A DNA stretch of 64,000 nt from Salinivirgaceae bacterium. GTDB lineage: Bacteria; Bacteroidota; Bacteroidia; Bacteroidales; SZUA-534. The stretch's first letter is position 1, and the number at the start of each line of letters is the position of its first letter. The position numbers were made by a program, and so were the translations under genes. This document shows positions 7,187 to 17,939 of the stretch, in pieces. The notes beneath the pieces were generated by a model. It saw only the letters and a program-made list of their open reading frames with translations. It did no database searches and had not been told where the DNA came from. The stretch spans positions 1 to 64,000 of the forward strand of contig JAKSOL010000011.1 in NCBI GenBank assembly GCA_024405635.1, written 5' to 3'.

Positions 7187-10003
7187 ATGGAATACAACTT
7201 TAAAGAAATTGAAAGCAAGTGGCAAAATCAATGGATTGCCGATAAAACCTACAAAGTGGCAGTAGATGCCTCACGTCCAAAATTTTATGTTCTTGACATG
7301 TTCCCATATCCATCGGGAGCCGGACTTCATGTTGGTCACCCACTGGGATACATAGCATCTGACGTTTATAGCCGCTACAAACGCCTCAATGGATTTAATG
7401 TGTTGCACCCAATGGGCTACGATGCCTACGGTTTGCCAGCCGAGCAATATGCCATTCAAACTGGTCAACACCCAGCCATCACCACAAGCAAAAACATTGC
7501 CCGTTACCGCGAGCAACTTGACAAAATAGGGTTTTGCTACGATTGGAGCCGCGAGGTTAAAACATGCGACCCAATTTACTACAAATGGACCCAATGGGCA
7601 TTCCAAAAAATGTTCAATAGCTATTACTGCAACAATTGCCAAAAAGCTCAACCTATTGAAAATTTGATTGCTCATTTTGAAAAAGAAGGAACAGCCAACC
7701 TAAACGTAGCATGCGGCGAAGAACTTTCGTTTTCAGCTGCCGAATGGCTTGCCAAAACCGATAGCGAAAAACAAGACATTTTAATGAACTACCGCATTGC
7801 TTACCTTGGCAATACAATGGTAAACTGGTGCCCAAAACTAGGCACTGTGCTTGCCAACGACGAGGTGAGCGAAGGTCTTTCAGTTCGCGGCGGTTACCCA
7901 GTTGAACAACGCGTTATGCGCCAATGGAGCCTTCGTGTTAGCGCTTATGCACAACGTTTGCTCGATGGACTTGACACAATTGACTGGACCGACTCGCTAA
8001 AAGAAACCCAACGCAACTGGATTGGTCGCAGCGAGGGTACCGAAATGCGTTTTGGCATTAAAGGCACAAACCAAGAATTTACCATTTTCACCACCCGTGC
8101 CGACACCGTTTTTGGTGTAACATTTATGGTACTTGCTCCTGAAAGCGAACTTGTTGCACAAGTAACCACAGCCGACCAAAAAACTGCAGTTGACGAATAT
8201 GTAGCCAACACCAAAAAACGTACTGAACGCGAACGTATTGCCGACCGCAAAGTAACCGGCGTGTTCTCTGGTTCATACGCCATCAATCCTCTCACCAAAA
8301 AAGAAATTCCAATTTGGATTAGCGACTATGTGCTTGCCGGATACGGAACTGGTGCCATTATGGCCGTTCCAGCCCACGATAGCCGCGACTATGCTTTCGC
8401 CAAAGAATTTAACTTGCCAATCATTCCTTTAATTGAAGGTGCCGATGTTAGCGAGCAAAGTTTTGATGCCAAAGAAGGCATTATGATGAACTCGGCCAAC
8501 GACGAACTAAACCTTAACGGACTTACAGTAAAAGAATCGATTGCCAAAACAAAAGAATACGTTACTCGCAAAGGATTAGGTCGCGTTAAAGTGAACTATC
8601 GCCTACGCGATGCTATTTTCAGCCGTCAACGTTATTGGGGCGAACCATTCCCAGTTTACTACAAAGACGGCATGCCATATATGATTCCTGCCGAATGCCT
8701 TCCAATTGAATTGCCAGAGGTAAGCGCATTCCTTCCTACCGAATCGGGCGAACCTCCATTGGGCAACGCAACCAAATGGGCATGGGACGAAAAAAATCGC
8801 TGCGTAGCAAACGTTGCCGACATTGACAACAAAACCATTTTCCCACTTGAACTATGCACCATGCCAGGTTTTGCAGGTTCAAGCGCATACTACCTACGCT
8901 ACATGGACCCACAAAACACTGAGGCCCTTGTTAGCAACCAAGCCAACAATTACTGGCAAAACGTTGACCTTTACATTGGCGGCTCAGAGCACGCTACAGG
9001 CCACTTGATTTACAGCCGTTTTTGGAACAAATTCTTGTTTGATATGGGACTTATCTGCAAAGACGAGCCATTCCAAAAACTAATAAACCAAGGCATGATT
9101 CAAGGTCGATCAAACTTTGTGTATCGTGTAAAAGGAACAAACCAATTTGTATCGCTTGGACTAAAAAACCAATACGACACACAAGAAATACACGTTGACG
9201 TTAACATTGTTAAAAACGATATTCTTGACCTTGAAGCATTTAAAGCATGGCAACCACAATTTGCCGATGCTGAATTTATTCTTGAAGACGGCAAATATGT
9301 TTGCGGTTGGGCAGTTGAGAAAATGTCAAAATCAATGTTCAACGTGGTTAACCCCGACGACATAATTGAGCAATATGGAGCCGACACACTTCGCCTATAC
9401 GAAATGTTCCTTGGCCCTATTGACCAATCGAAACCTTGGGATACTAACGGCATTGACGGTGTACACAAATTCCTACGCAAAATGTGGCGCTTGTTCTTTG
9501 ACAAAGACGGTAACCTTTGCCTAAACGATGCAGAACCATCAAGCAAAGAACTAAAGGTTATACACAAAACCATAAAGAAAATTAGCGACGACATTCTTCG
9601 TTTCTCGTTCAACACTAGTGTTAGCGCATTTATGATTTGTGTTAACGAACTAGGCGACCTTAAATGCAACAACCGCAAAGTACTTAGCGACTTGGTTGTG
9701 CTACTTACACCATTTGCACCACACGTTTGCGAAGAGTTGTGGCACTTGTTGGGCAACACTAACTCGGTTTGCGATGCTAAATGGCCTGAGTTTGACGAGA
9801 AAAACCTAGTTGAGAATACAGTTCAATACCCAGTTTCGTTCAACGGCAAAACTCGATTCTTTATTGAAATGCCTGTTGGCGCAACCAAAGAACAGATTGA
9901 ACAAGCAGCTCTCTCAAACGAGGCAGCAGCAAAATGGACCGAAGGCAAAACACCTAAAAAGGTGATTGTGGTACCAAACAAAATTATCAACATTGTTATT
10001 TAA
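7187..10003 (+). CDS. leuS: Leucyl-tRNA synthetase
   Basis: A 938-residue class Ia synthetase that charges tRNA-Leu. The HIGH-type motif is HVGH at residues 48-51 and the KMSKS loop is at about 712-716. Between them are the CP1 editing domain ([15 protein letters not shown] block near residue 305) and a Bacteroidota-type insertion in the zinc-domain region. Length agrees with LeuRS of this phylum. It is monocistronic: promoter element at 7155 and a strong hairpin just after the stop codon. Confidence 0.97.
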   Translation: MEYNFKEIESKWQNQWIADKTYKVAVDASRPKFYVLDMFPYPSGAGLHVGHPLGYIASDVYSRYKRLNGFNVLHPMGYDAYGLPAEQYAIQTGQHPAITTSKNIARYREQLDKIGFCYDWSREVKTCDPIYYKWTQWAFQKMFNSYYCNNCQKAQPIENLIAHFEKEGTANLNVACGEELSFSAAEWLAKTDSEKQDILMNYRIAYLGNTMVNWCPKLGTVLANDEVSEGLSVRGGYPVEQRVMRQWSLRVSAYAQRLLDGLDTIDWTDSLKETQRNWIGRSEGTEMRFGIKGTNQEFTIFTTRADTVFGVTFMVLAPESELVAQVTTADQKTAVDEYVANTKKRTERERIADRKVTGVFSGSYAINPLTKKEIPIWISDYVLAGYGTGAIMAVPAHDSRDYAFAKEFNLPIIPLIEGADVSEQSFDAKEGIMMNSANDELNLNGLTVKESIAKTKEYVTRKGLGRVKVNYRLRDAIFSRQRYWGEPFPVYYKDGMPYMIPAECLPIELPEVSAFLPTESGEPPLGNATKWAWDEKNRCVANVADIDNKTIFPLELCTMPGFAGSSAYYLRYMDPQNTEALVSNQANNYWQNVDLYIGGSEHATGHLIYSRFWNKFLFDMGLICKDEPFQKLINQGMIQGRSNFVYRVKGTNQFVSLGLKNQYDTQEIHVDVNIVKNDILDLEAFKAWQPQFADAEFILEDGKYVCGWAVEKMSKSMFNVVNPDDIIEQYGADTLRLYEMFLGPIDQSKPWDTNGIDGVHKFLRKMWRLFFDKDGNLCLNDAEPSSKELKVIHKTIKKISDDILRFSFNTSVSAFMICVNELGDLKCNNRKVLSDLVVLLTPFAPHVCEELWHLLGNTNSVCDAKWPEFDEKNLVENTVQYPVSFNGKTRFFIEMPVGATKEQIEQAALSNEAAAKWTEGKTPKKVIVVPNKIINIVI

Positions 10004-10006
10004 GCA

Positions 10007-10027
10007 GAGGCGGGGAAATCCCGCCTC
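10007..10027 (+). terminator. GC-rich hairpin after leuS
   Basis: GAGGCGGG (10007-10014) pairs perfectly with CCCGCCTC (10020-10027) around a 5-nt loop. There is no T-tract, so it may be an RNA-end stabiliser or a pause rather than a classical terminator. It lies only 32 bp before the next start codon. Confidence 0.5.
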
Positions 10028-10059
10028 ACTTGCTAAATAAATTACACCACCACTACAAA

Positions 10060-10947
10060 ATGGCCAAGTTAACCACAAAGTTTACTGACACATTGCGCGA
10101 GTATGTGATAATGACCATTGGTCTGTGCATATACTCGCTTGGCTGGAGTGCATTTACCCTACAAGCCAAAGTGGTGGGCGGTGGTGTATCAGGTATTGCA
10201 TCGGCAATATACTATGCTAGCAACATACCCGTTGAATACTCATACATAAGTATAAACATAGGTTTAATACTGCTTGCTCTTTACTTTTTAGGAACCAACT
10301 TTGGGGCAAAAACAATTTATAGCATAGCAACCATATCGCTATTATTACGAATATGGAATAGCTTGATAACCCAACCCCTTATTGACGACCCTTTTATGGA
10401 AACCGTTTTAGGCGCCGCCATAAGTGGAATTGGAATAGGCATAGTATTTACCCAAGGTGGAAGCACAGGAGGTTCCGACATTGTGGGCATGATTGTTAAC
10501 AAATACTACAACATAAGTCCCGCTAAAGTAGTGCTTATGTGCGATGCACTTATTGTAGGTTCATCGTTCTTTATTTTTTATGCACAAGACCCCGATGTTT
10601 ACAAAAGCATATCAAAAATACTATATGGTTTTGTGTCGGTTGGAGTAATAAGTTGGTGCATCGATTTTGTGCTTATTGGTCGCAAACAATCGGTTCAAAT
10701 TATGATTTTTTCAAAAGAATACATAAAACTAGCCGACACAATAAGCGAAGAACTGAACCGTGGAGTAACTATTCTTGAAGGCACAGGATGGCATTCAAAA
10801 CAACAAGTTAAAATAGTGCTCACCATTGTAAAACAAAACCAAGTAAGCCTGGTAAACAAAATTGTAAAACAAATAGACCCTGCAGCCTTTATAACACACG
10901 GATCGGTAATGAGTGTTTATGGCCAAGGATTTGAAAAAATGAAATAA
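10060..10947 (+). CDS. YitT family membrane protein (DUF161/DUF2179)
   Basis: A 295-residue integral membrane protein with about five transmembrane helices in its first 210 residues and a soluble C-terminal DUF2179-type domain of about 80 residues (GVTILEGTGWHSKQQVKIVL). The QGGSTGGSDIVGMIVNKY motif is typical of YitT family proteins. The transported substrate, if any, is unknown. Start at 10060 (MAKLTTKF). It is first in a tight run of four genes reaching ahcY at 14458, with gaps of 18, 2 and 5 bp. Confidence 0.85.
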   Translation: MAKLTTKFTDTLREYVIMTIGLCIYSLGWSAFTLQAKVVGGGVSGIASAIYYASNIPVEYSYISINIGLILLALYFLGTNFGAKTIYSIATISLLLRIWNSLITQPLIDDPFMETVLGAAISGIGIGIVFTQGGSTGGSDIVGMIVNKYYNISPAKVVLMCDALIVGSSFFIFYAQDPDVYKSISKILYGFVSVGVISWCIDFVLIGRKQSVQIMIFSKEYIKLADTISEELNRGVTILEGTGWHSKQQVKIVLTIVKQNQVSLVNKIVKQIDPAAFITHGSVMSVYGQGFEKMK

Positions 10948-10965
10948 CTCACAAATTGAACTTTG

Positions 10966-11388
10966 ATGAACGAAGAAAAGAAACATAGTTTTGACATCCG
11001 ATATTTAAAAATGGCTCGTATATGGGCCGAAAACTCATATTGTGTACGCCGAAAAGTGGGTGCACTTATTGTAAAAGACCAAATGATAATATCTGACGGC
11101 TACAATGGCACACCATCAGGTTTTGAAAACTGCTGCGAACTTGAAGACAACACCACAAAACCCTATGTGCTTCATGCCGAGGCCAACGCCATTACCAAAG
11201 TTGCCAAATCAAACAACAGCAGCGAGGGAGCCACTCTTTATGTAACAGCATCGCCTTGCATGGAATGCGCAAAATTGATTATTCAATCGGGCATTAAACG
11301 CGTTGTTTATTCCGACGAGTATAGAATAACCGATGGCATTGATTTACTAAAACGTGCAGGAATTGAAATAATTCAAATGGAAGTATAG
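10966..11388 (+). CDS. dCMP deaminase-type zinc deaminase
   Basis: A 140-residue protein of the CMP/dCMP deaminase family. The zinc and catalytic residues are visible: H70-A-E72 (HAEANAI) and P-C98-x-x-C101. The N-terminal extension and the substrate-loop motif NGTPSGF match dCMP deaminases (ComEB-like), which make dUMP for thymidylate synthesis. The ATG at 10966 is preferred over an in-frame TTG three bases upstream. It is second in the YitT-to-ahcY operon, and the next gene begins 2 bp after its stop. Confidence 0.9.
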   Translation: MNEEKKHSFDIRYLKMARIWAENSYCVRRKVGALIVKDQMIISDGYNGTPSGFENCCELEDNTTKPYVLHAEANAITKVAKSNNSSEGATLYVTASPCMECAKLIIQSGIKRVVYSDEYRITDGIDLLKRAGIEIIQMEV

Positions 11389-11390
11389 TT

Positions 11391-12992
11391 ATGAATCCTA
11401 AAAAAATATGGCTACCGGTAATAATTGCAATATCGGTGGTTTTTGGTATGTATTTAGGCCGCAACAACGCAAAAATGAATGCGGTCACCTCAACTAAAAT
11501 GCCAGTTACACGCGTTTATAGTAAAATTGACTATGCGCTTAAAACCATTGGCAAACGCTACGTTGATAGCATAAACATTAATGAACTTGAAGAAAAACTG
11601 ATGACCTCCTTAATGGAGCAACTTGACCCACACTCAACCTACATCAGTGCCGAAGACTTTGACGAAGCAAACGAATCGCTACAGGGCAATTTTGATGGCA
11701 TTGGTGTTCAGTTTAATATTCAAAAAGACACCATTTATGTGGTAAACGTTATAGCTGGAGGACCTGCCGAAAAAGTTGGTGTGCGCGATGGCGATCGTAT
11801 TGTTACCGTTGACGACACACTATGCGCTGGAGTAGGTATTACCAACGACAAAGTGATGAAAAAACTACGCGGTCCACGAGGCACTCAAGTAACCGTAGGC
11901 ATTAAACGCCGCGGCGAGGCAAACCTTGTACCAATCACCATCACTCGCGGACAAATTCCACTTTACAGCATCGATGCCGCATTTATGGTTGATGACGAAG
12001 TGGGATACATCAAACTTTCAAAGTTTTCGCGTACCACTTACGAAGAATTCCAACGCGCACTAATCAAACTTAAATCGTTAGGAATGAAACGCCTTTTGTT
12101 TGACCTACGCGGCAACGGAGGCGGTTACCTTGGTGCAGCAATAAGCGTTTGCGATGAATTTTTACCCAACGGAACCATGATAGTTTACACCGAAGGACTT
12201 AACTCGCCACGCGAGGACGCTCGTGCTTCGGCCCGACAACTTTGCGAAGGCATAGCCGTGGTTGTGCTGATTGACGAATTTTCGGCCTCGGCTAGCGAAA
12301 TTACTGCTGGAGCATTGCAAGACAACGACCGCGCTACCATTGTTGGACGCCGATCGTTTGGCAAAGGCTTGGTACAAGAACCTATCGACTTTAAAGACCA
12401 CTCGCAAATTCGGCTCACCATTGCCCGTTATTACACACCATCGGGTCGTTGCATTCAAAAGCCTTACGAAATGTCGGAAGAAGAATATGCAGCCGACCTT
12501 TTAAACCGTTTTGAACGTGGCGAATTCAGCGAACGCGATAGTATCCACATCGACGACTCAACCGAATACTACACAGCAAAAGGTCGCATTGTTTATGGCG
12601 GCGGCGGCATAATGCCCGACATTTTTATCCCAGCCGACACCACTGGCGTTTCGCCGTTTTACAACAAAGTAAACCGTAAAGGCATTGAGTATCAGTTTGC
12701 TATTGAATACACCGACAACAATCGTAGCAAAATGAGCAACCTTAAAACCGCTACCGAAATTGACAAATACTTGGGCAACGAACATATTTTTGACCAATTT
12801 GTTGAGTTTGCAAAAAAACAAGGTATTAAACCAACAAAATCCGACTTAAATATTTCAGGAGAACTGCTTGATACTCAAATACGTGCGTTAATTGCTCGCA
12901 ACCTAATAAACGACGAGGGATTTTATCCAATTTACCTACGCACCGACAAAACATTTACCGATGCAATAACAATTCTGAAAAACATTAAATAA
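11391..12992 (+). CDS. S41 family carboxy-terminal processing protease
   Basis: A 533-residue peptidase of family S41 (CtpA/Prc type). The N-terminus has one membrane anchor or uncleaved signal (about residues 7-24), followed by the S41 N-terminal region, a PDZ domain (about 95-175, [16 protein letters not shown]) and the catalytic domain. The serine lies in SASASEI and the lysine in RSFGKGLVQ, so the Ser-Lys dyad is intact. Such proteases trim or degrade periplasmic proteins from their C-termini. The C-terminal 120 residues form an extra domain of no clear family. Third gene of the operon. Confidence 0.92.
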   Translation: MNPKKIWLPVIIAISVVFGMYLGRNNAKMNAVTSTKMPVTRVYSKIDYALKTIGKRYVDSININELEEKLMTSLMEQLDPHSTYISAEDFDEANESLQGNFDGIGVQFNIQKDTIYVVNVIAGGPAEKVGVRDGDRIVTVDDTLCAGVGITNDKVMKKLRGPRGTQVTVGIKRRGEANLVPITITRGQIPLYSIDAAFMVDDEVGYIKLSKFSRTTYEEFQRALIKLKSLGMKRLLFDLRGNGGGYLGAAISVCDEFLPNGTMIVYTEGLNSPREDARASARQLCEGIAVVVLIDEFSASASEITAGALQDNDRATIVGRRSFGKGLVQEPIDFKDHSQIRLTIARYYTPSGRCIQKPYEMSEEEYAADLLNRFERGEFSERDSIHIDDSTEYYTAKGRIVYGGGGIMPDIFIPADTTGVSPFYNKVNRKGIEYQFAIEYTDNNRSKMSNLKTATEIDKYLGNEHIFDQFVEFAKKQGIKPTKSDLNISGELLDTQIRALIARNLINDEGFYPIYLRTDKTFTDAITILKNIK

Positions 12993-12997
12993 CAACT

Positions 12998-14458
12998 ATG
13001 GAATACAAAGTAAAAGACATCAACCTTGCAGCTTGGGGTCGCAAGGAACTTGATTTGGCAGAAACAGAAATGCCAGGCCTTATGGCTCTACGCGAAGAGT
13101 ATAAAGGGAAAAAACCATTGGCAGGCGCTCGTATTATGGGCAGTTTGCACATGACCGTACAAACCGCTGTTCTTATTGAAACACTCACCGAACTTGGTGC
13201 CGATGTACGTTGGGTTAGTTGCAACATATTCAGCACACAAGACCACGCTGCTGCCGCTGTTGTAGTTGGTAAAAATGGTACTGTTGACAATCCCCAAGGA
13301 GTGCCAGTATTTGCATGGAAAGGCGAAACTCTTGAAGAATACTGGGAAAACACAGCAAAAGCTCTAGTTTGGCCCGACGGCAAAACAGCCGACCTTATTG
13401 TTGACGATGGCGGCGATGCTACAATGTTGGTTACTTGCGGTGCCGAATTTGAAGATGCAGGTCGCGTACCCGATTTTAATCCTAATACCGACTCGGAAGA
13501 ATGGGGCGTTTTTCTTGCAACTTGCAAACGAATTTTTGAAAACGACCCTAAACAATGGACACGCGCGCGTGCCACACTGCAAGGAGTGTCAGAAGAAACC
13601 ACAACAGGCGTTCACCGCTTGTACCAAATGGCTAAAGATGGTCGCTTAAAATTCCCAGCCATCAACGTTAACGACTCTGTAACCAAATCAAAATTCGACA
13701 ACCTATATGGTTGCCGCCACTCGCTTATCGATGGCATTAACCGCGCCACCGACGTAATGATGGCAGGCAAAATTGCTGTTGTGTGCGGCTACGGCGATGT
13801 GGGCAAAGGTTGCGCTCAATCGTTACGTGGACAAGGTGCTCGTGTAATTATTACCGAAATTGACCCTATTTGCGCATTGCAAGCTGCAATGGAGGGATAC
13901 GAGGTTAAAACCCTTGACGAAGTCGTTTCAATGGCCGACATTTTTGTTACCACCACAGGCAACACCAAAATCATATCGGCTGAGCAAATGAGCAAAATGA
14001 AACACCGCGCTATTGTAGGCAACATTGGCCACTTTGACAACGAGATAGACATGGCTGGACTTAAAAAGATTCCAGGCATTGTTCGCAACGAAATAAAACC
14101 TCAATACGACGAATGGATTTTTGCCGATGGCCACAGCATTTTAATACTAGCCGAAGGTCGTTTACTTAACCTTGGATGCGCTACTGGCCACCCAAGTTTT
14201 GTAATGAGCGCCAGCTTTACCAACCAAACAATTGCACAAATCGATTTGTGGCTAAACGCAACAGGAAAACAAACAATGGCAGGCATTAAATACGACAAAG
14301 GCGTAGTTTACACTTTGCCAAAAATTCTTGACGAAAAAGTTGCTCGCCTTCACTTAGGCAAACTTGGCGTGCACCTAACCACTTTAACAAAAGCCCAAGC
14401 CGACTACATTGGTGTAAATATTGATGGTCCTTATAAATCCGATAACTACAGATACTAA
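12998..14458 (+). CDS. ahcY: Adenosylhomocysteinase
   Basis: A 486-residue S-adenosylhomocysteine hydrolase that splits SAH into adenosine and homocysteine and so drives SAM-dependent methylation. The NAD-binding motif [18 protein letters not shown] is intact (near residue 265), as are the substrate-site blocks STQDHAAAA and [12 protein letters not shown] and the C-terminal KSDNYRY. It is the last gene of the operon, 5 bp after the protease gene, with a strong terminator after it. No SAH riboswitch is possible here because there is no leader. It connects functionally with metK and metX elsewhere in the window. Confidence 0.97.
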   Translation: MEYKVKDINLAAWGRKELDLAETEMPGLMALREEYKGKKPLAGARIMGSLHMTVQTAVLIETLTELGADVRWVSCNIFSTQDHAAAAVVVGKNGTVDNPQGVPVFAWKGETLEEYWENTAKALVWPDGKTADLIVDDGGDATMLVTCGAEFEDAGRVPDFNPNTDSEEWGVFLATCKRIFENDPKQWTRARATLQGVSEETTTGVHRLYQMAKDGRLKFPAINVNDSVTKSKFDNLYGCRHSLIDGINRATDVMMAGKIAVVCGYGDVGKGCAQSLRGQGARVIITEIDPICALQAAMEGYEVKTLDEVVSMADIFVTTTGNTKIISAEQMSKMKHRAIVGNIGHFDNEIDMAGLKKIPGIVRNEIKPQYDEWIFADGHSILILAEGRLLNLGCATGHPSFVMSASFTNQTIAQIDLWLNATGKQTMAGIKYDKGVVYTLPKILDEKVARLHLGKLGVHLTTLTKAQADYIGVNIDGPYKSDNYRY

Positions 14459-14500
14459 GCCGCACAACTTGCACTGCTGCCACATTTAGTATAACACACA

Positions 14501-14542
14501 CCCCGATGCTTACTGCAAAACACAAAAGCATCGGGGTTTTTT
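14501..14542 (+). terminator. Rho-independent terminator after ahcY
   Basis: A perfect 10-bp stem, CCCCGATGCT (14501-14510) with AGCATCGGGG (14527-14536), is followed by six T. Confidence 0.9.
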
Positions 14543-14543
14543 A

Positions 14544-14551
14544 TACCTTTG
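14544..14551 (+). promoter_or_regulatory. -7 element of recF, directly after the ahcY terminator
   Basis: TACCTTTG begins one base after the ahcY terminator T-tract and 29 bp before the recF start codon. The -33 region would overlap the terminator stem. Confidence 0.5.
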
Positions 14552-14572
14552 CAACCACGAAAAAAACTAATC

Positions 14573-15676
14573 ATGCTACAAAAACTCTCGCTCACAAACT
14601 TTAAGAACTACAACACACTAGAGGTTGAGTTTTCGCCCAAAATCAATTGCATTACAGGCGACAACGGCGAGGGAAAAACAAACATTCTTGATGCAATATA
14701 CTACCTGTCGTTTTGCAAAAGTTTTTTTTCGTCAACCGATGCCCTAACAGTAAAACACAACGAGAACTTTTTCATCATTCAAGGCGAATACCAAATAAAC
14801 GGCGAACCTGAACTTATATACTGTGGATTTGAAAGCGGCAAACGCAAGCGATTTAAACGCAACAAAAAAGAATACGACCGAATGTCGGACCACATTGGGT
14901 TGCTGCCACTAGTAATGGCATCGCCACACGACACATCACTTATAATTGGAGGCAGCGACGAACGACGCAAATTTATCGATGGCATAATTTGCCAGTTTGA
15001 TCACGACTATCTATACCACTACCAGTCGTACCAACGAGTACTTGCACAACGTAACCACATGCTTCGCGAAGCATCAAACTATTCACCAGTTGATAACGAT
15101 ATGCTACAAATATACGACGAGCAACTAGCATATTCGGGAACCATCATCTACGAAAAGCGAAAGACATTCATTGCATCGTTTGAACCATTTTTTCAAAAAT
15201 ACTTTAGCACCATTTCACAAAATAAAGAACAAGTAGCACTCAACTACATAAGTTCGCTTGACGATGCTAACCTACTGCAAACACTCACCGCTAACCATGC
15301 AGTTGACATTGCAACTCGATACACCAATTTTGGTGTGCACAAAGACGACCTTGAACTGAAAATGGGCGAGCAACTAATACGCAAAACAGGCTCACAAGGG
15401 CAACAAAAAACCTATCTCATTGCACTCAAGTTGGCCCAGTTTGAATACATACGCCAACAATGCCAAACAATGCCCATTTTGCTACTCGATGATATTTTTG
15501 ACAAACTTGACGACAAACGCGTAAACCAAATTGTTCGCATTGTAGCTCAAAACAACTTTGGACAAATATTTATCACCGACACTAGCCGCGAACGCATCAG
15601 CAATATTTTACAACAAATTGAACAACCACACCGCCACTTCCATTTGTCAAACAACAACCTAGCAGTAATTGAATGA
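14573..15676 (+). CDS. recF: DNA replication and repair protein RecF
   Basis: A 367-residue SMC-like ABC ATPase that helps load RecA at single-strand gaps. Walker A is GDNGEGKTN (residues 29-37), the signature region GSQGQQKTYL is present, and Walker B is ILLLDDIFDKLD near residue 305. Start at 14573 (MLQKLSLTNF) as usual for RecF. The stop overlaps the next start by 4 bp (ATGA), so recF and the DUF721 gene are translationally coupled. Confidence 0.95.
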   Translation: MLQKLSLTNFKNYNTLEVEFSPKINCITGDNGEGKTNILDAIYYLSFCKSFFSSTDALTVKHNENFFIIQGEYQINGEPELIYCGFESGKRKRFKRNKKEYDRMSDHIGLLPLVMASPHDTSLIIGGSDERRKFIDGIICQFDHDYLYHYQSYQRVLAQRNHMLREASNYSPVDNDMLQIYDEQLAYSGTIIYEKRKTFIASFEPFFQKYFSTISQNKEQVALNYISSLDDANLLQTLTANHAVDIATRYTNFGVHKDDLELKMGEQLIRKTGSQGQQKTYLIALKLAQFEYIRQQCQTMPILLLDDIFDKLDDKRVNQIVRIVAQNNFGQIFITDTSRERISNILQQIEQPHRHFHLSNNNLAVIE

Positions 15677-15963
15677 AACGACAGAACGGAATGAAACTTG
15701 CCGATGCACTACAATTCTTTGCACAAGAAATGCAAATGACTGGCAAGATTGAAGACACGCAAATAATTAATTACTGGCGCACTATGGCAGGTAATAACAT
15801 AAATGCCAAGGTAAAAAACGTATATATAAAAGATAAAAAGTTAGTAGTTACAATGAATTCGTCGGCAGCAAAAAAAGAGCTTTCATACATGAAACTTGAA
15901 ATGCTTGAAAAGCTTAACGAAACGTACGGCGAATCAACAATTGATGAAATAATCTTAAAATAG
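15673..15963 (+). CDS. DUF721 (DciA-like) protein
   Basis: A 96-residue protein of the DUF721 family. Members related to DciA help load the replicative helicase DnaB in bacteria without DnaC. The core W-x-x-x-(V/M)-(A/G) pattern is visible as INYWRTMAGNNINAK, followed by KKLVVTMNSSAAKKELSYMK. The 4-bp overlap with recF supports a replication or repair context. The DciA role is inferred from the family, not shown by the sequence. Confidence 0.8.
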   Translation: MKRQNGMKLADALQFFAQEMQMTGKIEDTQIINYWRTMAGNNINAKVKNVYIKDKKLVVTMNSSAAKKELSYMKLEMLEKLNETYGESTIDEIILK

Positions 15964-15972
15964 TTGCAAATG

Positions 15973-16002
15973 TTTGCTAATTAACGATTTTTGTTACTTT
16001 TG
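15973..16002 (+). promoter_or_regulatory. Strong promoter of the TPR lipoprotein gene
   Basis: TTTG (15973-15976), an 18-bp spacer and TACTTTTG (15995-16002) match the Bacteroidota consensus well. The leader of about 85 nt can form a hairpin between GTAGGCAA (near 16018) and TTGCTTAC (near 16038). Confidence 0.7.
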
Positions 16003-16094
16003 ACAACTTGAATTGAGTAGGCAAACAACAACGCAAGTTGCTTACCATCAATCACGAAGACAGTTTAAATAAATAATCAACTAATTGAACAATT

Positions 16095-17837
16095 ATGAGA
16101 AAAGGTAAATTTCTAGCAGTTGCATCATTGGCTGTATTGCTTTCAGCATGCGGTGGAATGAGCAAAATGGCAAAAATGGCTTCAGACGTACAGTATGAAG
16201 TACTACCAAAAGTATTGGAGTTACACGGCGATAGCGTAGCTCTTAAAGTAAACGTTACTTTCCCTCCAAAGTATTTCCAAAAAACAGCAACACTTGAGGT
16301 AACCCCAGTGTTGAGATACGAAGGTGGCGAAGTTGCATTCCAAAGCATGACACTTCAAGGTGAATCAGTTCAAGCAAACAACAAAGTTGTATCATACGAC
16401 AACGGTGGAACTTTCACTTTTGAATCAAAAGTTAAATTTGAAGAGGCTATGCGTAAATCTGAATTGTATGCAAGCCTAAAAGCAAGCATCAAAGACGAGT
16501 CAGAAGTATTGCCAGAGCAAAAAGTTGCAGACGGTGTAATGTCAACCGCATTGCTACTTGACAACAAAGCATTGGCTATTCCAGCTGCTGACAAATTCAT
16601 GCGTGTAACCGAAGACACCAAAGGTGCTACCATCTTCTTCGTTATCAACCAAGCTAGCATTGCTAACAAAGAGTTGAAAAAAGAAGAGTTGGCTCAACTA
16701 CAAAACTACATTAAGAGCGTTGCAGCTAACGACCGTATGGAGTTCAAAGGCATTGAAATCAAAGCTTTTGCTTCACCTGACGGCGAAGAGTCGCTTAACG
16801 ACAAATTGGCTGCAAACCGTATGAAAAACTCTGATTCTTACTTCAAAAACCAATTGAAAAAATCTAAAATCAAATTGGCTGACTCAGTAAACGTATCTTC
16901 ATCTTCATTGGCTGAGGACTGGGACGGTTTCAAAACTTTGATGCAAGAATCTGACATTCAAGACAAAGAACTTATTCTTCGCGTTCTTTCAATGTACTCT
17001 GATCCTGTAGTACGCGAGCGTGAGATTAAAAACATTGCAGCTGCTTACGAAGAGGTAGCTGACAAAATCCTTCCACAACTTCGTCGTTCACAACTATCAG
17101 TAAACGTTGCAGTTATTGGTCACTCTGACGAGGAAATTAAAGAGTTGATTGCAAATGGTTCTGAAGATTTGACAGTTGAGGAATTGCTTTACGCTGCTAC
17201 TCTAGCAAGCGACAACAACGAAAAACTTTCAATCTACGAAAAAGCTGCTGCTAAATTTGGCGACGACTGGAGAACCAACAACAACGTAGGTTACATTAAC
17301 TACGAAATGGGTAACCTAGCTGCTGCTAAAGCTGCATTTGAAAAAGCAAAAGAGGCTGATGCTAGCAACACTACCGTATTGAACAACTTAGGTTGCATCG
17401 CTATGATGGAAGGTGACTACGCTGCTGCTAATGACTTCTTTACCGCTGCTGCTGGTGCAGGTCCACAAGTTAGCAACAACCAAGGTATTCTTGCAACCAA
17501 ACAAGGCGACTATGAAAAAGCTATCAACTTGTTTGTAAGCAGCAAAGAAAACACATTCAACTGGGCTCTTGCTAAATTGTTGAACTACTCAAATACCAAA
17601 AACACTGACGTATATGACGCTTCACTTGGTATCCTTGACAAAATTGAGGATCAATCAAGCGCAAAAATCCCATACTTGAAAGCTGTTATCTGCGCTCGCA
17701 AACAAGATTCAGAGGGCATGCTTAACAACCTTCGTGCAGCTGTTGAAAAAGACAACTCACTTGGTGCTTACGCAGCAAAAGATATTGAGTTCGCTCAATT
17801 TGCTGACCAAGCAGCTTTCCAAGAGATTGCTAAATAA
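16095..17837 (+). CDS. TPR outer-membrane lipoprotein with an OmpA-like segment
   Basis: A 580-residue lipoprotein (lipobox LLSAC, Cys at residue 19). Residues about 30-180 look like beta-sandwich domains. Residues about 205-270 resemble an OmpA-like domain (IEIKAFASPDGEESLNDKLA then NRMKNSD), which would bind peptidoglycan. Residues about 360-560 contain tetratricopeptide units (NNNVGYINYEMGNLAAAKAA and similar). The gene has a consensus promoter, a strong terminator and noticeably smoother codon choice than its neighbours, so it is probably an abundant envelope protein. I know of similar proteins across Bacteroidales but no assigned function. Confidence 0.75.
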   Translation: MRKGKFLAVASLAVLLSACGGMSKMAKMASDVQYEVLPKVLELHGDSVALKVNVTFPPKYFQKTATLEVTPVLRYEGGEVAFQSMTLQGESVQANNKVVSYDNGGTFTFESKVKFEEAMRKSELYASLKASIKDESEVLPEQKVADGVMSTALLLDNKALAIPAADKFMRVTEDTKGATIFFVINQASIANKELKKEELAQLQNYIKSVAANDRMEFKGIEIKAFASPDGEESLNDKLAANRMKNSDSYFKNQLKKSKIKLADSVNVSSSSLAEDWDGFKTLMQESDIQDKELILRVLSMYSDPVVREREIKNIAAAYEEVADKILPQLRRSQLSVNVAVIGHSDEEIKELIANGSEDLTVEELLYAATLASDNNEKLSIYEKAAAKFGDDWRTNNNVGYINYEMGNLAAAKAAFEKAKEADASNTTVLNNLGCIAMMEGDYAAANDFFTAAAGAGPQVSNNQGILATKQGDYEKAINLFVSSKENTFNWALAKLLNYSNTKNTDVYDASLGILDKIEDQSSAKIPYLKAVICARKQDSEGMLNNLRAAVEKDNSLGAYAAKDIEFAQFADQAAFQEIAK

Positions 17838-17855
17838 GTAAACTCTTATTCATAT

Positions 17856-17888
17856 AAAAAAAGGCAGCCTTAGGGTTGCCTTTTTTAT
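17856..17888 (+). terminator. Terminator after the TPR lipoprotein gene
   Basis: AAAAAAGGCA pairs with TGCCTTTTTT around a short loop, 20 bp after the stop codon; the T-tract is part of the 3' arm. Confidence 0.85.
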
Positions 17889-17939
17889 TGTTACTACTTA
17901 CATTTACTATATTTCTTAACCTCAACTAATTATTTGCAA

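Noticed and set aside
9100-9759. 219-residue minus-strand open frame inside leuS
   Set aside because: It lies wholly within the intact leuS frame, is Ser/Arg-rich as expected of an antisense reading, and shows no motif or promoter.
10007-10027. tRNA-like or riboswitch structure before the YitT gene
   Set aside because: Only one short GC-rich hairpin is present; there is no cloverleaf, no T-arm sequence and no aptamer core.
12985-13602. 205-residue minus-strand open frame inside ahcY
   Set aside because: Antisense shadow of a fully conserved gene; the translated product has no recognisable domain.
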